A stretch of 64,000 bases of DNA, taken from contig NZ_JADKSJ010000001.1 of assembly GCF_015351235.1 (NCBI RefSeq), positions 434,001 to 498,000 of the forward strand. The letters are read 5' to 3'. The position numbers and the translations under genes are program-made. Numbering within the stretch: the first letter of the stretch is position 1; each line of letters opens with the position of its first letter. Source of the stretch: Plantibacter sp. VKM Ac-2880 (GTDB lineage Bacteria; Actinomycetota; Actinomycetes; Actinomycetales; Microbacteriaceae). The notes under the pieces are model-generated. The model saw only the letters and a list, made by a program, of their open reading frames with translations, was not told the origin of the DNA and ran no database searches. Of the stretch, positions 23,434 through 32,029 are shown in pieces.

Positions 23434-24615
23434 TTACGCCGAGGGCTTCAGGACGACCTTGATGCAGCCGTCCTCCTTCTTCTGGAACTTCTCGTACATG
23501 TCGGGGGCCTCGTCGAGCGGTACCCGGTGCGTCGCGAGGTCGAGGACGCCGAGCGGGTCGGCGCTGTCCTCCACCAGGGGAAGCAGACTCGGGATCCAGC
23601 GGGCGACGTTGCACTGGCCCATGCGGAGCGACACCTGCTTGTCGAACATCGACTTCATCGGCATGATGTCCGCTTCACCGGCGTAGACGCCGCTGAGCGA
23701 GGCGACACCGCCACGGCGGACGAGGTCGAGCGCCGTGTGCAGGGCGGCGAGGCGGTCGATGCCCGCGTGCTCCATCGCCGGGCGTGCGACCGCATCGGGG
23801 AGCAGCCCGACCGCGGTCTGTGCGGCGGCGGCCACCGGTGAACCGTGCGCCTCCATGCCGACCGCGTCGACGACGCCGTCGGGACCGCGGCCGCCGGTGG
23901 CGTCACGGAGTTCCGCGACCACGTCGTCCGACAGGTCGAGGGCCCGGATGCCGTGTCGCTCGGCGAGCGCACGACGCTCGGGGACCGGATCGACGGCGAA
24001 GACCTCGAGTCCGCGGTGCTTGGCGATGCGGGCGGCCAGCTGTCCGACGGGGCCGAGGCCGAGCACGGTGATGGAACCGCCCTCGGGCACCTCGGCGTAC
24101 TCGACGCCCTGCCAGGCGGTCGGGAGGATGTCGCTCAAATACAGGTAGGACTCGTCGGGCAGGTCACGGCCGACGTTGATGCAGTTCGCGTCGGCGAGTC
24201 GCACCCGGAGGAATTCGGCCTGCCCGCCTGGCACCTGGCCGTAGAGCTTCGTGTAGCCGTAGAGGGAGGCGCCGCTGCCGTACTCGGTCACCTGGGTGGT
24301 CTCGCACTGCGAGTGCAGGCCGCGCTTGCACATGAAGCATTCACCGCAGGCGATCGTGAAGGGGATGACGACGCGGTCGCCGACGGCGAGGCGGTTGACG
24401 CCCGAGCCGACGGCTTCGATGACGCCCATCGTCTCGTGGCCGAGGATGTCACCACGGTCGAGGAACGGGCCGAAGAGTTCGTAGAGGTGGAGGTCTGAGC
24501 CGCAGATGGCGGCCGAGGTGACGCGGATGATCGCGTCGGTCGGTTCGATGATCGCTGGGTCCGGGACGGTCTCCACCGACACCGAACGGCGACCCTGGTA
24601 CGTGAGTGCGCGCAT
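23434..24615 (-). CDS. Zinc-dependent alcohol dehydrogenase, MDR family
   Basis: The 393-residue enzyme has CGSDLHLYELF and GHETMGVIEAVG (catalytic zinc), CGECFMCKRGLHSQC (structural zinc) and GLGPVGQ (NAD-binding). The conserved DAVGMEAHG and the long segment before the C-terminus match the formaldehyde dehydrogenase-like 'zinc-dependent alcohol dehydrogenase' group common in actinobacteria. It ends in FQKKEDGCIKVVLKP. Monocistronic; the substrate is not evident. Confidence 0.82.
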   Translation of the reverse strand: MRALTYQGRRSVSVETVPDPAIIEPTDAIIRVTSAAICGSDLHLYELFGPFLDRGDILGHETMGVIEAVGSGVNRLAVGDRVVIPFTIACGECFMCKRGLHSQCETTQVTEYGSGASLYGYTKLYGQVPGGQAEFLRVRLADANCINVGRDLPDESYLYLSDILPTAWQGVEYAEVPEGGSITVLGLGPVGQLAARIAKHRGLEVFAVDPVPERRALAERHGIRALDLSDDVVAELRDATGGRGPDGVVDAVGMEAHGSPVAAAAQTAVGLLPDAVARPAMEHAGIDRLAALHTALDLVRRGGVASLSGVYAGEADIMPMKSMFDKQVSLRMGQCNVARWIPSLLPLVEDSADPLGVLDLATHRVPLDEAPDMYEKFQKKEDGCIKVVLKPSA

Positions 24616-24705
24616 GGATGCTCCTTCGTGGTCGTCCTTCCACCCTGCGCCTTCCGGGGGTCGGATGGCCGGGGGTGGACGTCTCCTCGGAGGGCTGATA
24701 CGGGG

Positions 24706-25632
24706 TCAGTGGGCCGCGTCGGCCGCCACTCGCAGGAGCGCGGCGAGCACCGTCCGGACCGTGGAGCGCGCCATCGCCTCTGGCCGTGCCAGGACGTCGA
24801 CATGGCGGACGATGGCGGCTCCCGCGACCGGGCGGAGGACCATGCCGTCGACCGCCAGGGGTGCGGCCGTCGTCCGTGGCATCACCGCCATCGCGGCGCC
24901 GGTTCGGACCACCTGGGCGGCGACCGAGAACTCGTTGATGCGGTGGTCGATCCTCGGCGCCTGCCCGCTCATGGCGCCGAGGTGGTGCAGCACCCCGGCG
25001 AGCGGGAAGCCCTCGTGCGTCGAGATCCAGCGTTCGTCGCGGAGATCCTCCGGACGGACCTCGGGCTGCGCGGCGAGCGGGTGCGCCTCGTGCATGGCGA
25101 TGTCGAGTGGCTCGACGAGCAGCGGGGTCACGACCAGCCGGTCGAGCGGCCAGGCCGGTTCGTGGGGGAGGCGGTGGGCGACCACGAGGTCGTAGTCGGC
25201 GGTGAGACTGGCGAAGCGGTCCTGGGCGACATCGGCGTCGGCGAGGAGGAGGGGTGGGAGGGTGCCGCCCGGTCCAGCGCTCCCGGTGACCCCGACCGTG
25301 GTCAGCAGGGGGCCGAAGAGCGCGAGCCCGGCGCTGTGGAACGCGGACACGCTGACCGGGCGCTGCTCGTGCTGGAGGAAGGAGTCGACGGCCTCCCGCG
25401 CCTCCGCGAGCGCCTCCTCCACCCGTGCGGCTGCGACGGCGAGGGCCGCACCGGCCTCGGTCAGCACGAGCCGCCGGCCTCGTTTCTCGGTGAGCGGCAC
25501 CGGCAGGGTCGCCTGCAGCGCGGCGAGCTGCTGCGACACGGCGGAGGGGCTCACGTGGAGTGCCTGGGCGACGGCGACCACGCTGCCGCGGTCGCCGAGT
25601 TCGCGGAGCAGGCGGAGTCGAGCCGGATCCAT
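24706..25632 (-). CDS. LysR-family transcriptional regulator
   Basis: The 308-residue protein has an N-terminal winged HTH (RLRLLRELGDRGSVVAVAQA, LHVSPSAVSQQLAALQ) and a LysR substrate-binding domain (DYDLVVAHRLP, LDIAMHEAHPLAA, VRTGAAMAVMPR). ATG 25632 has AAGGAG six bases upstream; two earlier in-frame ATGs are too close to that site. It diverges from an EamA transporter gene with 72 bp between, so it probably controls that exporter. Confidence 0.87.
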   Translation of the reverse strand: MDPARLRLLRELGDRGSVVAVAQALHVSPSAVSQQLAALQATLPVPLTEKRGRRLVLTEAGAALAVAAARVEEALAEAREAVDSFLQHEQRPVSVSAFHSAGLALFGPLLTTVGVTGSAGPGGTLPPLLLADADVAQDRFASLTADYDLVVAHRLPHEPAWPLDRLVVTPLLVEPLDIAMHEAHPLAAQPEVRPEDLRDERWISTHEGFPLAGVLHHLGAMSGQAPRIDHRINEFSVAAQVVRTGAAMAVMPRTTAAPLAVDGMVLRPVAGAAIVRHVDVLARPEAMARSTVRTVLAALLRVAADAAH

Positions 25633-25704
25633 GCGCATCTCCTTCATCGTCGATCCAGACGCCGGTGGTTGTTCTACCGGGTCCGTCTCCTGGAGAGTAG
25701 CGGC

Positions 25705-26643
25705 ATGGCCCGCCGCGCACCCGCTGAACTCCTCGTCGACATCCTGCTCGTCGGTGTCGCGGCCGTCTGGGGCGCGAGCTTCCTCGCCGCCAAGGACCTC
25801 GCGGCGGTCACGGGCGTGCCGTCCGCCGTGGCCCTGCGCTTCCTCGTCGCGGTGGTCGCGGTCGGACTCATCTGCCTGGTGCGCCGGGAACGGTTGCCGC
25901 GCGGCCGCGGATTGCTGATCGCTGCTGGACTCGGGTGCTCGCAGGCGGCGATCATCGGTCTCGAGACCTGGGGCGTGCACCTGACGTCCGCAACCAACGC
26001 CGGTCTGCTCATCAGTCTCGCGCTCGTCATGACCCCCGTCCTCGACGGCGTGGCCTCACGGTCCTGGCTGCCGCGCTCCTACTTCGTGGCGGCGGTCGCC
26101 GCCGTGGTCGGGGTGGCCCTGCTCGTCTCCGACGGCGGTCTCCGGGCGCCCACCGCGGGTGATGCGCTCGTGATCGCCGCCGCGGTCGTTCGCGCCGTCC
26201 ACGTGACGTCGAGCGCGCACCTGACGCGGGGCCGTCGGGAGAGCACCCTCGGTGTGGTCCTCGTGCAGATGGTCGTCTGTGCCGGAGCCTTCTCGCTCCT
26301 GGCCGGTGGCGGGCTCGCGACGGCTGTCTCCCGGCTCGACACCCGCGGCTGGGTGGACGTGCTCTTCCTCGGCCTGTTGTGCTCCGTGTTCGCGTTCGTC
26401 GTCCAGCTCTGGGCCGTCCGCCGGACGTCGGCGTCCCGCGCGAGCATCCTCATGGGGACGGAACCCGTCTGGGCGCTCCTCGTCGGGGTGCTCGTCGCGG
26501 GCGAGGCGATCGGGCCGCTGGGGGCGTTGGGCGCCGCCCTCATCATCATCGCGAGCTACGCGGGCCAGGCGATCGAGCGACGCCACCGGCAGCGCACCGT
26601 CGGCACCGCACCGCCGGCGCAGCAGGAGCCGGCGCCGGTCTGA
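25705..26643 (+). CDS. EamA/DMT-family transporter
   Basis: The 312-residue protein has about ten membrane segments and two EamA repeats (VAAVWGASFLAAKDLA ... ETWGVHLTSATNAGLLISL; FAFVVQLWAVRRTSASRASI, MGTEPVWALLVGVLVAGE). Family members export metabolites such as amino acids. The LysR gene is divergent. The start ATG follows GGAGAG. The substrate is unknown. Confidence 0.87.
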   Translation: MARRAPAELLVDILLVGVAAVWGASFLAAKDLAAVTGVPSAVALRFLVAVVAVGLICLVRRERLPRGRGLLIAAGLGCSQAAIIGLETWGVHLTSATNAGLLISLALVMTPVLDGVASRSWLPRSYFVAAVAAVVGVALLVSDGGLRAPTAGDALVIAAAVVRAVHVTSSAHLTRGRRESTLGVVLVQMVVCAGAFSLLAGGGLATAVSRLDTRGWVDVLFLGLLCSVFAFVVQLWAVRRTSASRASILMGTEPVWALLVGVLVAGEAIGPLGALGAALIIIASYAGQAIERRHRQRTVGTAPPAQQEPAPV

Positions 26644-26649
26644 GGCCGG

Positions 26650-27003
26650 TCACCGTGCGGCGGTCGCGCCCTCCTCGATCCGGCACACCCGCACGTCGAT
26701 CCCGGTGATCGTGGCCGCGCCGTCCCGTTCGAGCAGGACCGCGCGGACGGCGTCACCGACGAGCCGCATGGTCGTCGGAACGGGCGCCCCGTCGGTCACG
26801 CCGATCGTCACGCCCACCACGACGGCGCCGTCGTCCTCACGGGCGACGGTCACCTTCGCGGGTTCGTCCTCTCGGCCGAAGACCTCGGCGGCGACACGCA
26901 ACACGGCCCGGATCGGCGATCCTGACGCGTACACGGCGGTCACGCCCGGTGTTGCGGCGACGGCGGTGGTCAGCAGGCGTGAGAGCTCGACCTCGGTGTC
27001 CAT
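26650..27003 (-). CDS. Hypothetical protein of the sigma/Asp23 operon
   Basis: The 117-residue protein (ELSRLLTTAVAATPGVTAVY, VTVAREDDGAVVVGVTIGVT, TTMRLVGDAVRAVLLERDG, TGIDVRVCRIE) has an alternating beta-alpha pattern reminiscent of a single Asp23/Gls24-like unit. Its start overlaps the stop of the Asp23 gene by one base (TGATG). It is the last gene of a four-gene run. Function unknown; a partner of Asp23 is the likeliest reading. Confidence 0.6.
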   Translation of the reverse strand: MDTEVELSRLLTTAVAATPGVTAVYASGSPIRAVLRVAAEVFGREDEPAKVTVAREDDGAVVVGVTIGVTDGAPVPTTMRLVGDAVRAVLLERDGAATITGIDVRVCRIEEGATAAR

Positions 27004-27623
27004 CAGGAGTCCTCCGGCCGCATGAGGCGCTGCGTGTGGATGTCGATGATCGTGACGTCGACGGCGGTGACGTTGAGCTCGGTGTGGATCGCGAGTTCCG
27101 CGGTGACGCGATCGCGGATCCGCTGCGACAGCTGCTCCAGGTTGTTGCCGAACGCCGCCGAGGCCGTGATCGCGACCGTGACCGGTGCGTCGAGGACAGT
27201 CACGTCGCCGTCGAGGCGGACGCGTCCGATGATGGCGCCCCCGACGTCGTCCCCGACCCCGCGGATCAGGGTGCGGACCGAGCCCTCGGTCAGGTGCAGT
27301 CGCACCTCGGGATCCGGGTGTCTCAGGGGGATGTCGCGACCGGCGTGCGCCTCGAGCGAGATGTTCTGCAGCACGGCGTGCATCCAGGAGCGGTCGTGCT
27401 CGGAGCGGGTCGCGGCTTCGGACTTGAGGAGCGCCCAGGTCTGGGTGCGGAGCCGGAGCAGGGCGTCCAAGGCGAGCTGGCAGCCGGGGGAGTCCTCGAT
27501 GCTCGGATCGCGCGGTTCGCGGCCGCGGTCGAGGTATTCGGAGAGCTCGTCGATCGTGTGCCCGTCGAGGTCCGCGCCGTCGAGGCCGTCGAGGGTCGCC
27601 TCGGGGTCGACGTCGTCATTCAT
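27003..27623 (-). CDS. Asp23/Gls24 family envelope stress protein
   Basis: The 206-residue protein has an acidic N-terminus with HTIDELSEYLDRG and CQLALDALLRLRTQTWALLK, then an Asp23-like domain (VGGAIIGRVRLDGDVTVLDA, AFGNNLEQLSQRIRDRVTAEL, LNVTAVDVTIIDIH). The N-terminal segment resembles a short anti-sigma-type helix region. ATG 27623 overlaps the sigma factor stop by 4 bp. Asp23 proteins associate with the membrane in envelope stress; here it is encoded directly after the sigma factor and may modulate it, which is inference. Confidence 0.75.
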   Translation of the reverse strand: MNDDVDPEATLDGLDGADLDGHTIDELSEYLDRGREPRDPSIEDSPGCQLALDALLRLRTQTWALLKSEAATRSEHDRSWMHAVLQNISLEAHAGRDIPLRHPDPEVRLHLTEGSVRTLIRGVGDDVGGAIIGRVRLDGDVTVLDAPVTVAITASAAFGNNLEQLSQRIRDRVTAELAIHTELNVTAVDVTIIDIHTQRLMRPEDS

Positions 27624-28171
27624 CGCCACACCTCCATCTCGCGCAGGACGGTTTGTCGGGCTCTGGCGAGCTGCCCACGGACCGTCGACGCCGGCACGCC
27701 CAGCGACTCGGCGATCTCCACATAGGAGAGGCCGCCCGTCTCCTTGAGCATCCAGCACTCGCGCTGCATGGCGGGGAGGCCGTCGAGGACCGCGGCGAGG
27801 GCGCTCATCTGCATGCGCACTTCGACGACGCGCTCCGGGGACTGATGGGACGGTGCGGGTGCATTCCAATCCTCGATGTCGCTGTGTTCGCGTCGGCGTC
27901 GGAGGCGGTCGATCGCGCGATTGGAGACCATGCGCATGAGCCAGGACTTCACGGCGTTCGGGTCGTTCAGCCGGTCCAATTGTCCCCAGGCCTGGATGAG
28001 CACGTCCTGGACGACGTCCTCCGCCTCGGACCGTTCACCGAGCACACGCACGGCGTACGCACGCATGAGGGAACCGTGTCGGAACACGATGACCTCGAAG
28101 GCGGCGACGTCTCCGTCGGCCGCGCGTTCGGCGAGGATGCCGTCCGGGAGGAGCTCGAGTGAGCGCTTCAC
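27620..28171 (-). CDS. ECF-family RNA polymerase sigma factor
   Basis: The 183-residue protein (GTG start) has sigma region 2 (AFEVIVFRHGSLMRAYAVRV, EDVVQDVLIQAWGQLDRLND, WLMRMVSNRAIDRLRRRR) and region 4 (LPAMQRECWMLKETGGLSYV, EIAESLGVPASTVRGQLARA). It is coupled to the Asp23 gene and follows a small membrane protein gene by 7 bp. It probably directs an envelope stress response. No canonical zinc-binding anti-sigma factor gene is adjacent. Confidence 0.88.
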   Translation of the reverse strand: MKRSLELLPDGILAERAADGDVAAFEVIVFRHGSLMRAYAVRVLGERSEAEDVVQDVLIQAWGQLDRLNDPNAVKSWLMRMVSNRAIDRLRRRREHSDIEDWNAPAPSHQSPERVVEVRMQMSALAAVLDGLPAMQRECWMLKETGGLSYVEIAESLGVPASTVRGQLARARQTVLREMEVWR

Positions 28172-28178
28172 GGAAGGG

Positions 28179-28481
28179 TCAGAGGACGGCGAACGCGGTG
28201 ACGGCGACGGCGGTCGCGGACACGAGCGCGGACGCGGCGACCGTGGCGACGTACGGAAAGGGGAGCGACTTCGCCGGACCGTTCTCCACCGCTTCCTTCG
28301 CGCGGAGCAGGGAGACGAAGATCCCGAGGTCCTTCCCGGTGCTCGAGGCGGCCACGAACCGGCCCTCCCGGAACTCGACCATGCCGGCGTACTCGCCGTC
28401 GATCGAGGCGACCCAGAGGGTCGCGTCCGGCTCGGCCCAAGCGACCGTGGTCGTCGCGCCTCGCTCCAGCACCGTGCTCAT
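28179..28481 (-). CDS. Small membrane protein, first gene of the sigma/Asp23 operon
   Basis: The 100-residue protein has a soluble beta-rich N-terminus (DATLWVASIDGEYAGMVEFR, FVAASSTGKDLGIFVSLL) and one C-terminal membrane helix (YVATVAASALVSATAVAVTA). The ATG at 28481 follows AAGGAG. It has no family I recognise. Given its position 7 bp before the ECF sigma factor, a sensor or anti-sigma role is possible but unsupported by motif. Confidence 0.6.
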   Translation of the reverse strand: MSTVLERGATTTVAWAEPDATLWVASIDGEYAGMVEFREGRFVAASSTGKDLGIFVSLLRAKEAVENGPAKSLPFPYVATVAASALVSATAVAVTAFAVL

Positions 28482-28577
28482 GACTGCTCCTTGCTCAGGG
28501 TAGGTATTGTTAGAGAATCTAGCGATCCATGCGTCTGCATGTACCCCACTTGACATCACGATCCGGACTCCGCTAGA

Positions 28578-28596
28578 CGTTCTCGTTACCAGAACG
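28578..28596. promoter_or_regulatory. Inverted repeat upstream of MarR gene
   Basis: CGTTCTCGTTACCAGAACG has perfect 6-bp arms around a 7-bp spacer, ending 16 bp before the MarR start codon. It is a likely autoregulatory MarR site. Confidence 0.5.
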
Positions 28597-28612
28597 ACTA
28601 CTGTTGGATTTC

Positions 28613-29137
28613 ATGAGCGCCCAAGCCGTCGCAGCACAGCACTACTGGTACGACCAGGACGAGCACGAGCGCGGACGCCGCATGCTCGAAGCCATGCGTC
28701 TGTACCGCGCTGCAGAGGCCGCCATGCGTCGCCGGACCCGCGACGAGATGCACATGGGCGAGAACGACCTGCTGGCCCTGCGCTTCATGCTGCGCGCCAA
28801 GCAGGAGCAGCGCCTCGTCAGCCCGACGGATCTCGGTGCCTACCTCGGCATCAAGACGTCATCGGTCACCGTCATGCTCGATCGCTTGGAGGCGGCGGGC
28901 CACGTGGTCCGACGGCCGAGCGAGACAGACCGTCGTCGCGTGACCGTCTCGACCACCGATTTCGCCGACGCCGAGGTCCGCAAGACGCTCAGTCACATGC
29001 ACCACCGCATGATGGAGGCGACCACCGGGATCGAGCCCGAGATCGCGGCCGGCATCGTGGACTTCCTCGACCGCATGCGCGAGGCCGTCGACTCGATCGA
29101 CCGGTCGCCGGAGGATGTCGACGAAGCGCAGCACTGA
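28613..29137 (+). CDS. MarR-family transcriptional regulator
   Basis: The 174-residue protein has a winged HTH (DLLALRFMLRAKQEQRLVSP, DLGAYLGIKTSSVTVMLDRL, HVVRRPSETDRRRVTVSTT with the wing), flanked by dimerisation helices. There is no good ribosome-binding site before ATG 28613; an in-frame TTG at 28604 is an alternative. It diverges from the sigma/Asp23 operon and has an inverted repeat just upstream. No obvious target other than itself can be named. Confidence 0.82.
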   Translation: MSAQAVAAQHYWYDQDEHERGRRMLEAMRLYRAAEAAMRRRTRDEMHMGENDLLALRFMLRAKQEQRLVSPTDLGAYLGIKTSSVTVMLDRLEAAGHVVRRPSETDRRRVTVSTTDFADAEVRKTLSHMHHRMMEATTGIEPEIAAGIVDFLDRMREAVDSIDRSPEDVDEAQH

Positions 29138-29178
29138 CCGTCGCCCCGACTGGCCGCCGCATCGGTGGTGAGATGTAC

Positions 29179-29216
29179 GAGGCGGGCCGCACGGTCTGAT
29201 CCGTGCGACCCGCCTC
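29179..29216. terminator. Hairpin downstream of MarR gene
   Basis: 16-bp arms (29179-29194 and 29201-29216) pair with a single mismatch around a TCTGAT loop, 42 bp after the MarR stop codon. No T-tract follows. It is a likely terminator. The rest of the intergenic space to 29393 shows nothing further. Confidence 0.65.
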
Positions 29217-29392
29217 CGAATGTCTTCGACGATTTCGACTGCGCGCTGCGGGCCCTCCAGGCACCGCTCGAGCCGACTCTCAGAAGTCCCCGACCTTCGA
29301 TGGTCTCGATGGTAATCGAGCGCCTGTCGGGCAGCTGACGCTTGAACCGCCCGAGCCGCTGTGCTACTCGCAGCCGTGTCCTTCCGGCCGAC

Positions 29393-29710
29393 TCAGTGGT
29401 CGCCGGAGTTCTCCGGGTACTCGCCCTCGGGCATCAGCTCGAGACCTGCCGGCGTGTAGGTGCGGTCGAGCATGGCCTGCAGCCACGCGCGGTTGAGGGC
29501 GACCGGCCGGGAACCCGTGAACCGGAACACGATGGGCACGCCCGTCTCGATCCAGATCGCGTACCGGCCGGAGCCGTGAGCCGGGTCGATCGTCCAGGAC
29601 AGCAGGAACGCCTCACCCTTTCGGAGCTTCGAGACGACGACCATCTGCACATGGGCGAGCGTCCGATCCTCGAGCTCCAGTGCTTCGTTCCCGTAGCGCA
29701 GCGTTCCCAT
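29393..29710 (-). CDS. DUF7882-like small protein
   Basis: The 105-residue protein (MGTLRYGNEALELEDRTLAH, VVVSKLRKGEAFLLSW, YAIWIETGVPIVFRFTGSRP, ALNRAWLQAMLDRTY, GLELMPEGEYPE) matches a small protein family abundant in Microbacteriaceae that has often been misnamed ATP-dependent DNA ligase. It has none of the ligase motifs. Function unknown. Its presence supports the assignment of the window to that bacterial family. Confidence 0.75.
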   Translation of the reverse strand: MGTLRYGNEALELEDRTLAHVQMVVVSKLRKGEAFLLSWTIDPAHGSGRYAIWIETGVPIVFRFTGSRPVALNRAWLQAMLDRTYTPAGLELMPEGEYPENSGDH

Positions 29711-29807
29711 GTTCCCCCTCGGAGTCGTCGTGTGAGCGGGTCTCCCCGCCCGTCAATTCTGACAGTTCCCCCAGAGTGAGGTGGGCGCCTTCTTCAGTCG
29801 GATCCGA

Positions 29808-30122
29808 TCAGTCCGCGTCGAGGACGGCGTCCAGGAGGCCTGGGAACCGCGTGTCGAGATCGTCGCGCCGCAGGGTGAGGGTCCGACGGCGGCCGTTGGG
29901 TTCGTTCCGGATGATGCCGGCCTCGCGCAGCACCTTCATGAGGTGGGACTTGGTCGACTTCGGGATCGTCGGGTCGAGTGCGGTGCAGTTCGCCGCGTCC
30001 ATGGGGCCGTCGCGGAGCTGGCGCACCATCTCGAGTCGATCAGGGTCGCTCAGGGCGAAGAGGACGGCCGGCAACTCGATCGCTTCGCGGTCGGGGTGCA
30101 CGAGGTCGGCGGCTGCTGGCAT
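29808..30122 (-). CDS. ArsR-family transcriptional regulator
   Basis: The 104-residue winged-helix protein (VLFALSDPDRLEMVRQLRDG, DPTIPKSTKSHLMKVLREAG, IIRNEPNGRRRTLTLRRDDL) has no cysteine pair of the metal-sensing ArsR type, only a lone Cys in AANCTALD. ATG 30122 has TATTAT 7-12 bases upstream and no ribosome-binding site, so the transcript is probably leaderless. It diverges from an MFS exporter gene and is probably its repressor. Confidence 0.82.
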   Translation of the reverse strand: MPAAADLVHPDREAIELPAVLFALSDPDRLEMVRQLRDGPMDAANCTALDPTIPKSTKSHLMKVLREAGIIRNEPNGRRRTLTLRRDDLDTRFPGLLDAVLDAD

Positions 30123-30128
30123 GGTTCG

Positions 30129-30164
30129 ATAATAGTTGAACAATCGTCGCTGAGCGCGTATCGT
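30129..30164. promoter_or_regulatory. Divergent promoters of ArsR and MFS genes
   Basis: On the minus strand TATTAT (30134-30129) sits at -10 for a start at the ArsR ATG. On the plus strand TTGAAC (30136-30141) and TATCGT (30159-30164) are 17 bp apart and would serve the MFS gene. The two promoters nearly touch, so one bound ArsR dimer (TTGAACAA dyad at 30136-30143) could block both. Confidence 0.55.
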
Positions 30165-30204
30165 CCAACCGTTCGACTTTTTTGGAACCGAAGGAAAGCG
30201 CCCC

Positions 30205-31440
30205 GTGCACACGACGACCCCGTCACCCCCGACCCGACCCGTGCCCACCTCTGTCGCCGGCGCGCCCGCGCTGCCCCGCCGCCGCTTCGGCTTCGTGCTC
30301 GCGGGGCTCGGTAGCACGCTCATGCTCGCCGGTGCCAGTGCGCCGTCGCCGTTCTACCCGGAGCTCCAGGAGCGGCTGGGTATCGGCCCGATCGGCGTCA
30401 CCATCGCGTTCTCGGTCTACGCCCTCGCGCTCCTCATCGCCCTGCTGACGATCGGTTCCCTCTCCGACCACATCGGCCGCCGCCCGGTCATCACCGTCGG
30501 GTTCATCGTCCTCGCTGGGAGCATGCTGCTCCTCTGGCACGTCGACTCCGGCTCGCTGCTCTACCTCGCCCGCATCCTGCAGGGGCTGGCGAGCGGGGCG
30601 CTCCTGTCCACCCTGTCGGCGACCATCATCGACCTCGCGCCGCCCGGCCGCCCGCGAGCAGCGACGCTGTTGAACGCCATCGCGCCCATGATCGGCCTCG
30701 CCGCCGGCACCATCCTCGCGGGCATCCTCCTGCAGACGGTCGCCGACGCGTCGAGCTGGACCTTCCTGCCGCTGGCGGTCGCCTACCTGCTCATCGCCGG
30801 GCTCATCCGGCTCGTCCCGGAGACCTCGGCCCTCGCTCCCGGGTGGGCCCGGGCGATCCGGCCTCGTGCCGCCGTGCCCGCCGAGGCCAGACGGCTCTTC
30901 ATCGTCAGCATCCCGATCGTCCTCGGCGGCTGGGCGACCGGCGGGCTCTTCCTCTCGCTCGGGCCGAGCATCATGCACACCGAACTCGGGGTGGACGGCC
31001 AGCTCGGAGGTGCGCTCCTCATCGGCCTCCTGCCGGCCACCGGTGCCGTCGCCGCCGCGGTCCTGCACCGGCGCCGACCGGTCGTCGCAGCCGTCTACGG
31101 TGCCACCGCGCTCGCCGTGGGCACGATCGTCCTGCTCGTCGCCCTCGTCCTCGGCTCGCTCCCGATCGCGGTGGTCGCCGTCGTGATCGCCGGCACCGGC
31201 TTCGGGACCGCGTTCATGGGCACGATCGCCTCACTCGTCCCGCTCGCGCCGGCCGACGAACGGGCCGAGCTGTTCGCGGCGCTCTACATCGTCGCCTACC
31301 TGTCCTTCGGGGTCCCGGCCGTCATCGCGGGGCTCCTCGCATCGGCGATCGGGCTCCACGCCACGGTGCTCGGCTACGGGACGGTCGTCGCGATCGCCGC
31401 GGGCACGGCCGCCGTGGTGCGCGCCCGATCGGCGCGCTGA
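30205..31440 (+). CDS. MFS transporter (drug efflux type)
   Basis: The 411-residue protein has 12 membrane segments, the MFS loop-2/3 motif (GSLSDHIGRRPVITVG) and an antiporter-type helix 5 (APMIGLAAGTILAGI). GTG start follows AAGGAAAG. It probably exports small toxic compounds by proton exchange under control of the divergent ArsR-type regulator. Substrate unknown. Confidence 0.88.
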   Translation: MHTTTPSPPTRPVPTSVAGAPALPRRRFGFVLAGLGSTLMLAGASAPSPFYPELQERLGIGPIGVTIAFSVYALALLIALLTIGSLSDHIGRRPVITVGFIVLAGSMLLLWHVDSGSLLYLARILQGLASGALLSTLSATIIDLAPPGRPRAATLLNAIAPMIGLAAGTILAGILLQTVADASSWTFLPLAVAYLLIAGLIRLVPETSALAPGWARAIRPRAAVPAEARRLFIVSIPIVLGGWATGGLFLSLGPSIMHTELGVDGQLGGALLIGLLPATGAVAAAVLHRRRPVVAAVYGATALAVGTIVLLVALVLGSLPIAVVAVVIAGTGFGTAFMGTIASLVPLAPADERAELFAALYIVAYLSFGVPAVIAGLLASAIGLHATVLGYGTVVAIAAGTAAVVRARSAR

Positions 31441-31445
31441 CGACT

Positions 31446-31937
31446 TCAGCGCGCTGACGGTTCCTCGACCAGGCGGGCGAGGAGGCTCGACGGGCGGTAG
31501 GGGATCACCTCGATGAGGGACACCTTCGTGTTCGTCCGCACGACCCCCGGTGCGGCGAGCAGCACGCCGGCGATCCGGTGCAGGTCCTCAGTGTCGTGCG
31601 CGACCACCTTCGCGAAGAGATCGGCGTCACCGGTGGTCGCGTGCACCTCCACGATCTCCGGGATCGACTCGAGCGCCGCATAGGCCTCGGTCGCGAGGTC
31701 CTGCCGGATGGAGATCTCGATGAAGGCGGTGAGTGGGTAGCCGAGCGCCGACAGACGTACCCGACGGCTGGGCGCGGCGAGTGCACCGCTCGTCTCCAGC
31801 CGCCGCAGGCGGGCGTGGACGGTGTTCCTCGCCACACCGAGTGCGCGCGACAGGGCGAGGGCGGTCATCGTCGGGTCGGTGTCCAGCTGGTTCAGGATGC
31901 GGGCGTCGAGCTGGTCGACGGTCGCGGCATGAAGCAT
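31446..31937 (-). CDS. Lrp/AsnC-family transcriptional regulator
   Basis: The 163-residue protein has an N-terminal HTH (VDQLDARILNQLDTDPTMTA, LALSRALGVARNTVHARLRR) and a C-terminal RAM ligand domain (AFIEISIRQDL, SIPEIVEVHATTGDADLFAK, VVRTNTKVSLIEVIPYR). ATG 31937 has AGGAGG nine bases upstream. It converges with the MFS gene (5 bp between stops) and diverges from the YitT-type gene. It may respond to amino acids; the target is unclear. Confidence 0.88.
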   Translation of the reverse strand: MLHAATVDQLDARILNQLDTDPTMTALALSRALGVARNTVHARLRRLETSGALAAPSRRVRLSALGYPLTAFIEISIRQDLATEAYAALESIPEIVEVHATTGDADLFAKVVAHDTEDLHRIAGVLLAAPGVVRTNTKVSLIEVIPYRPSSLLARLVEEPSAR

Positions 31938-32029
31938 GATGCTCACCCTCCTGGTGTGTGGTTGAGCAGGAAGCCCACTGCACTCTACCCGTGTTGCGCA
32001 GGACGTCGGGCTGTCGCATCGTTGGCGGA

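Noticed and set aside
29393-29710. ATP-dependent DNA ligase (a name often attached to this family)
   Set aside because: The 105-residue protein has no KxDG or other nucleotidyltransferase motif and is far too short.
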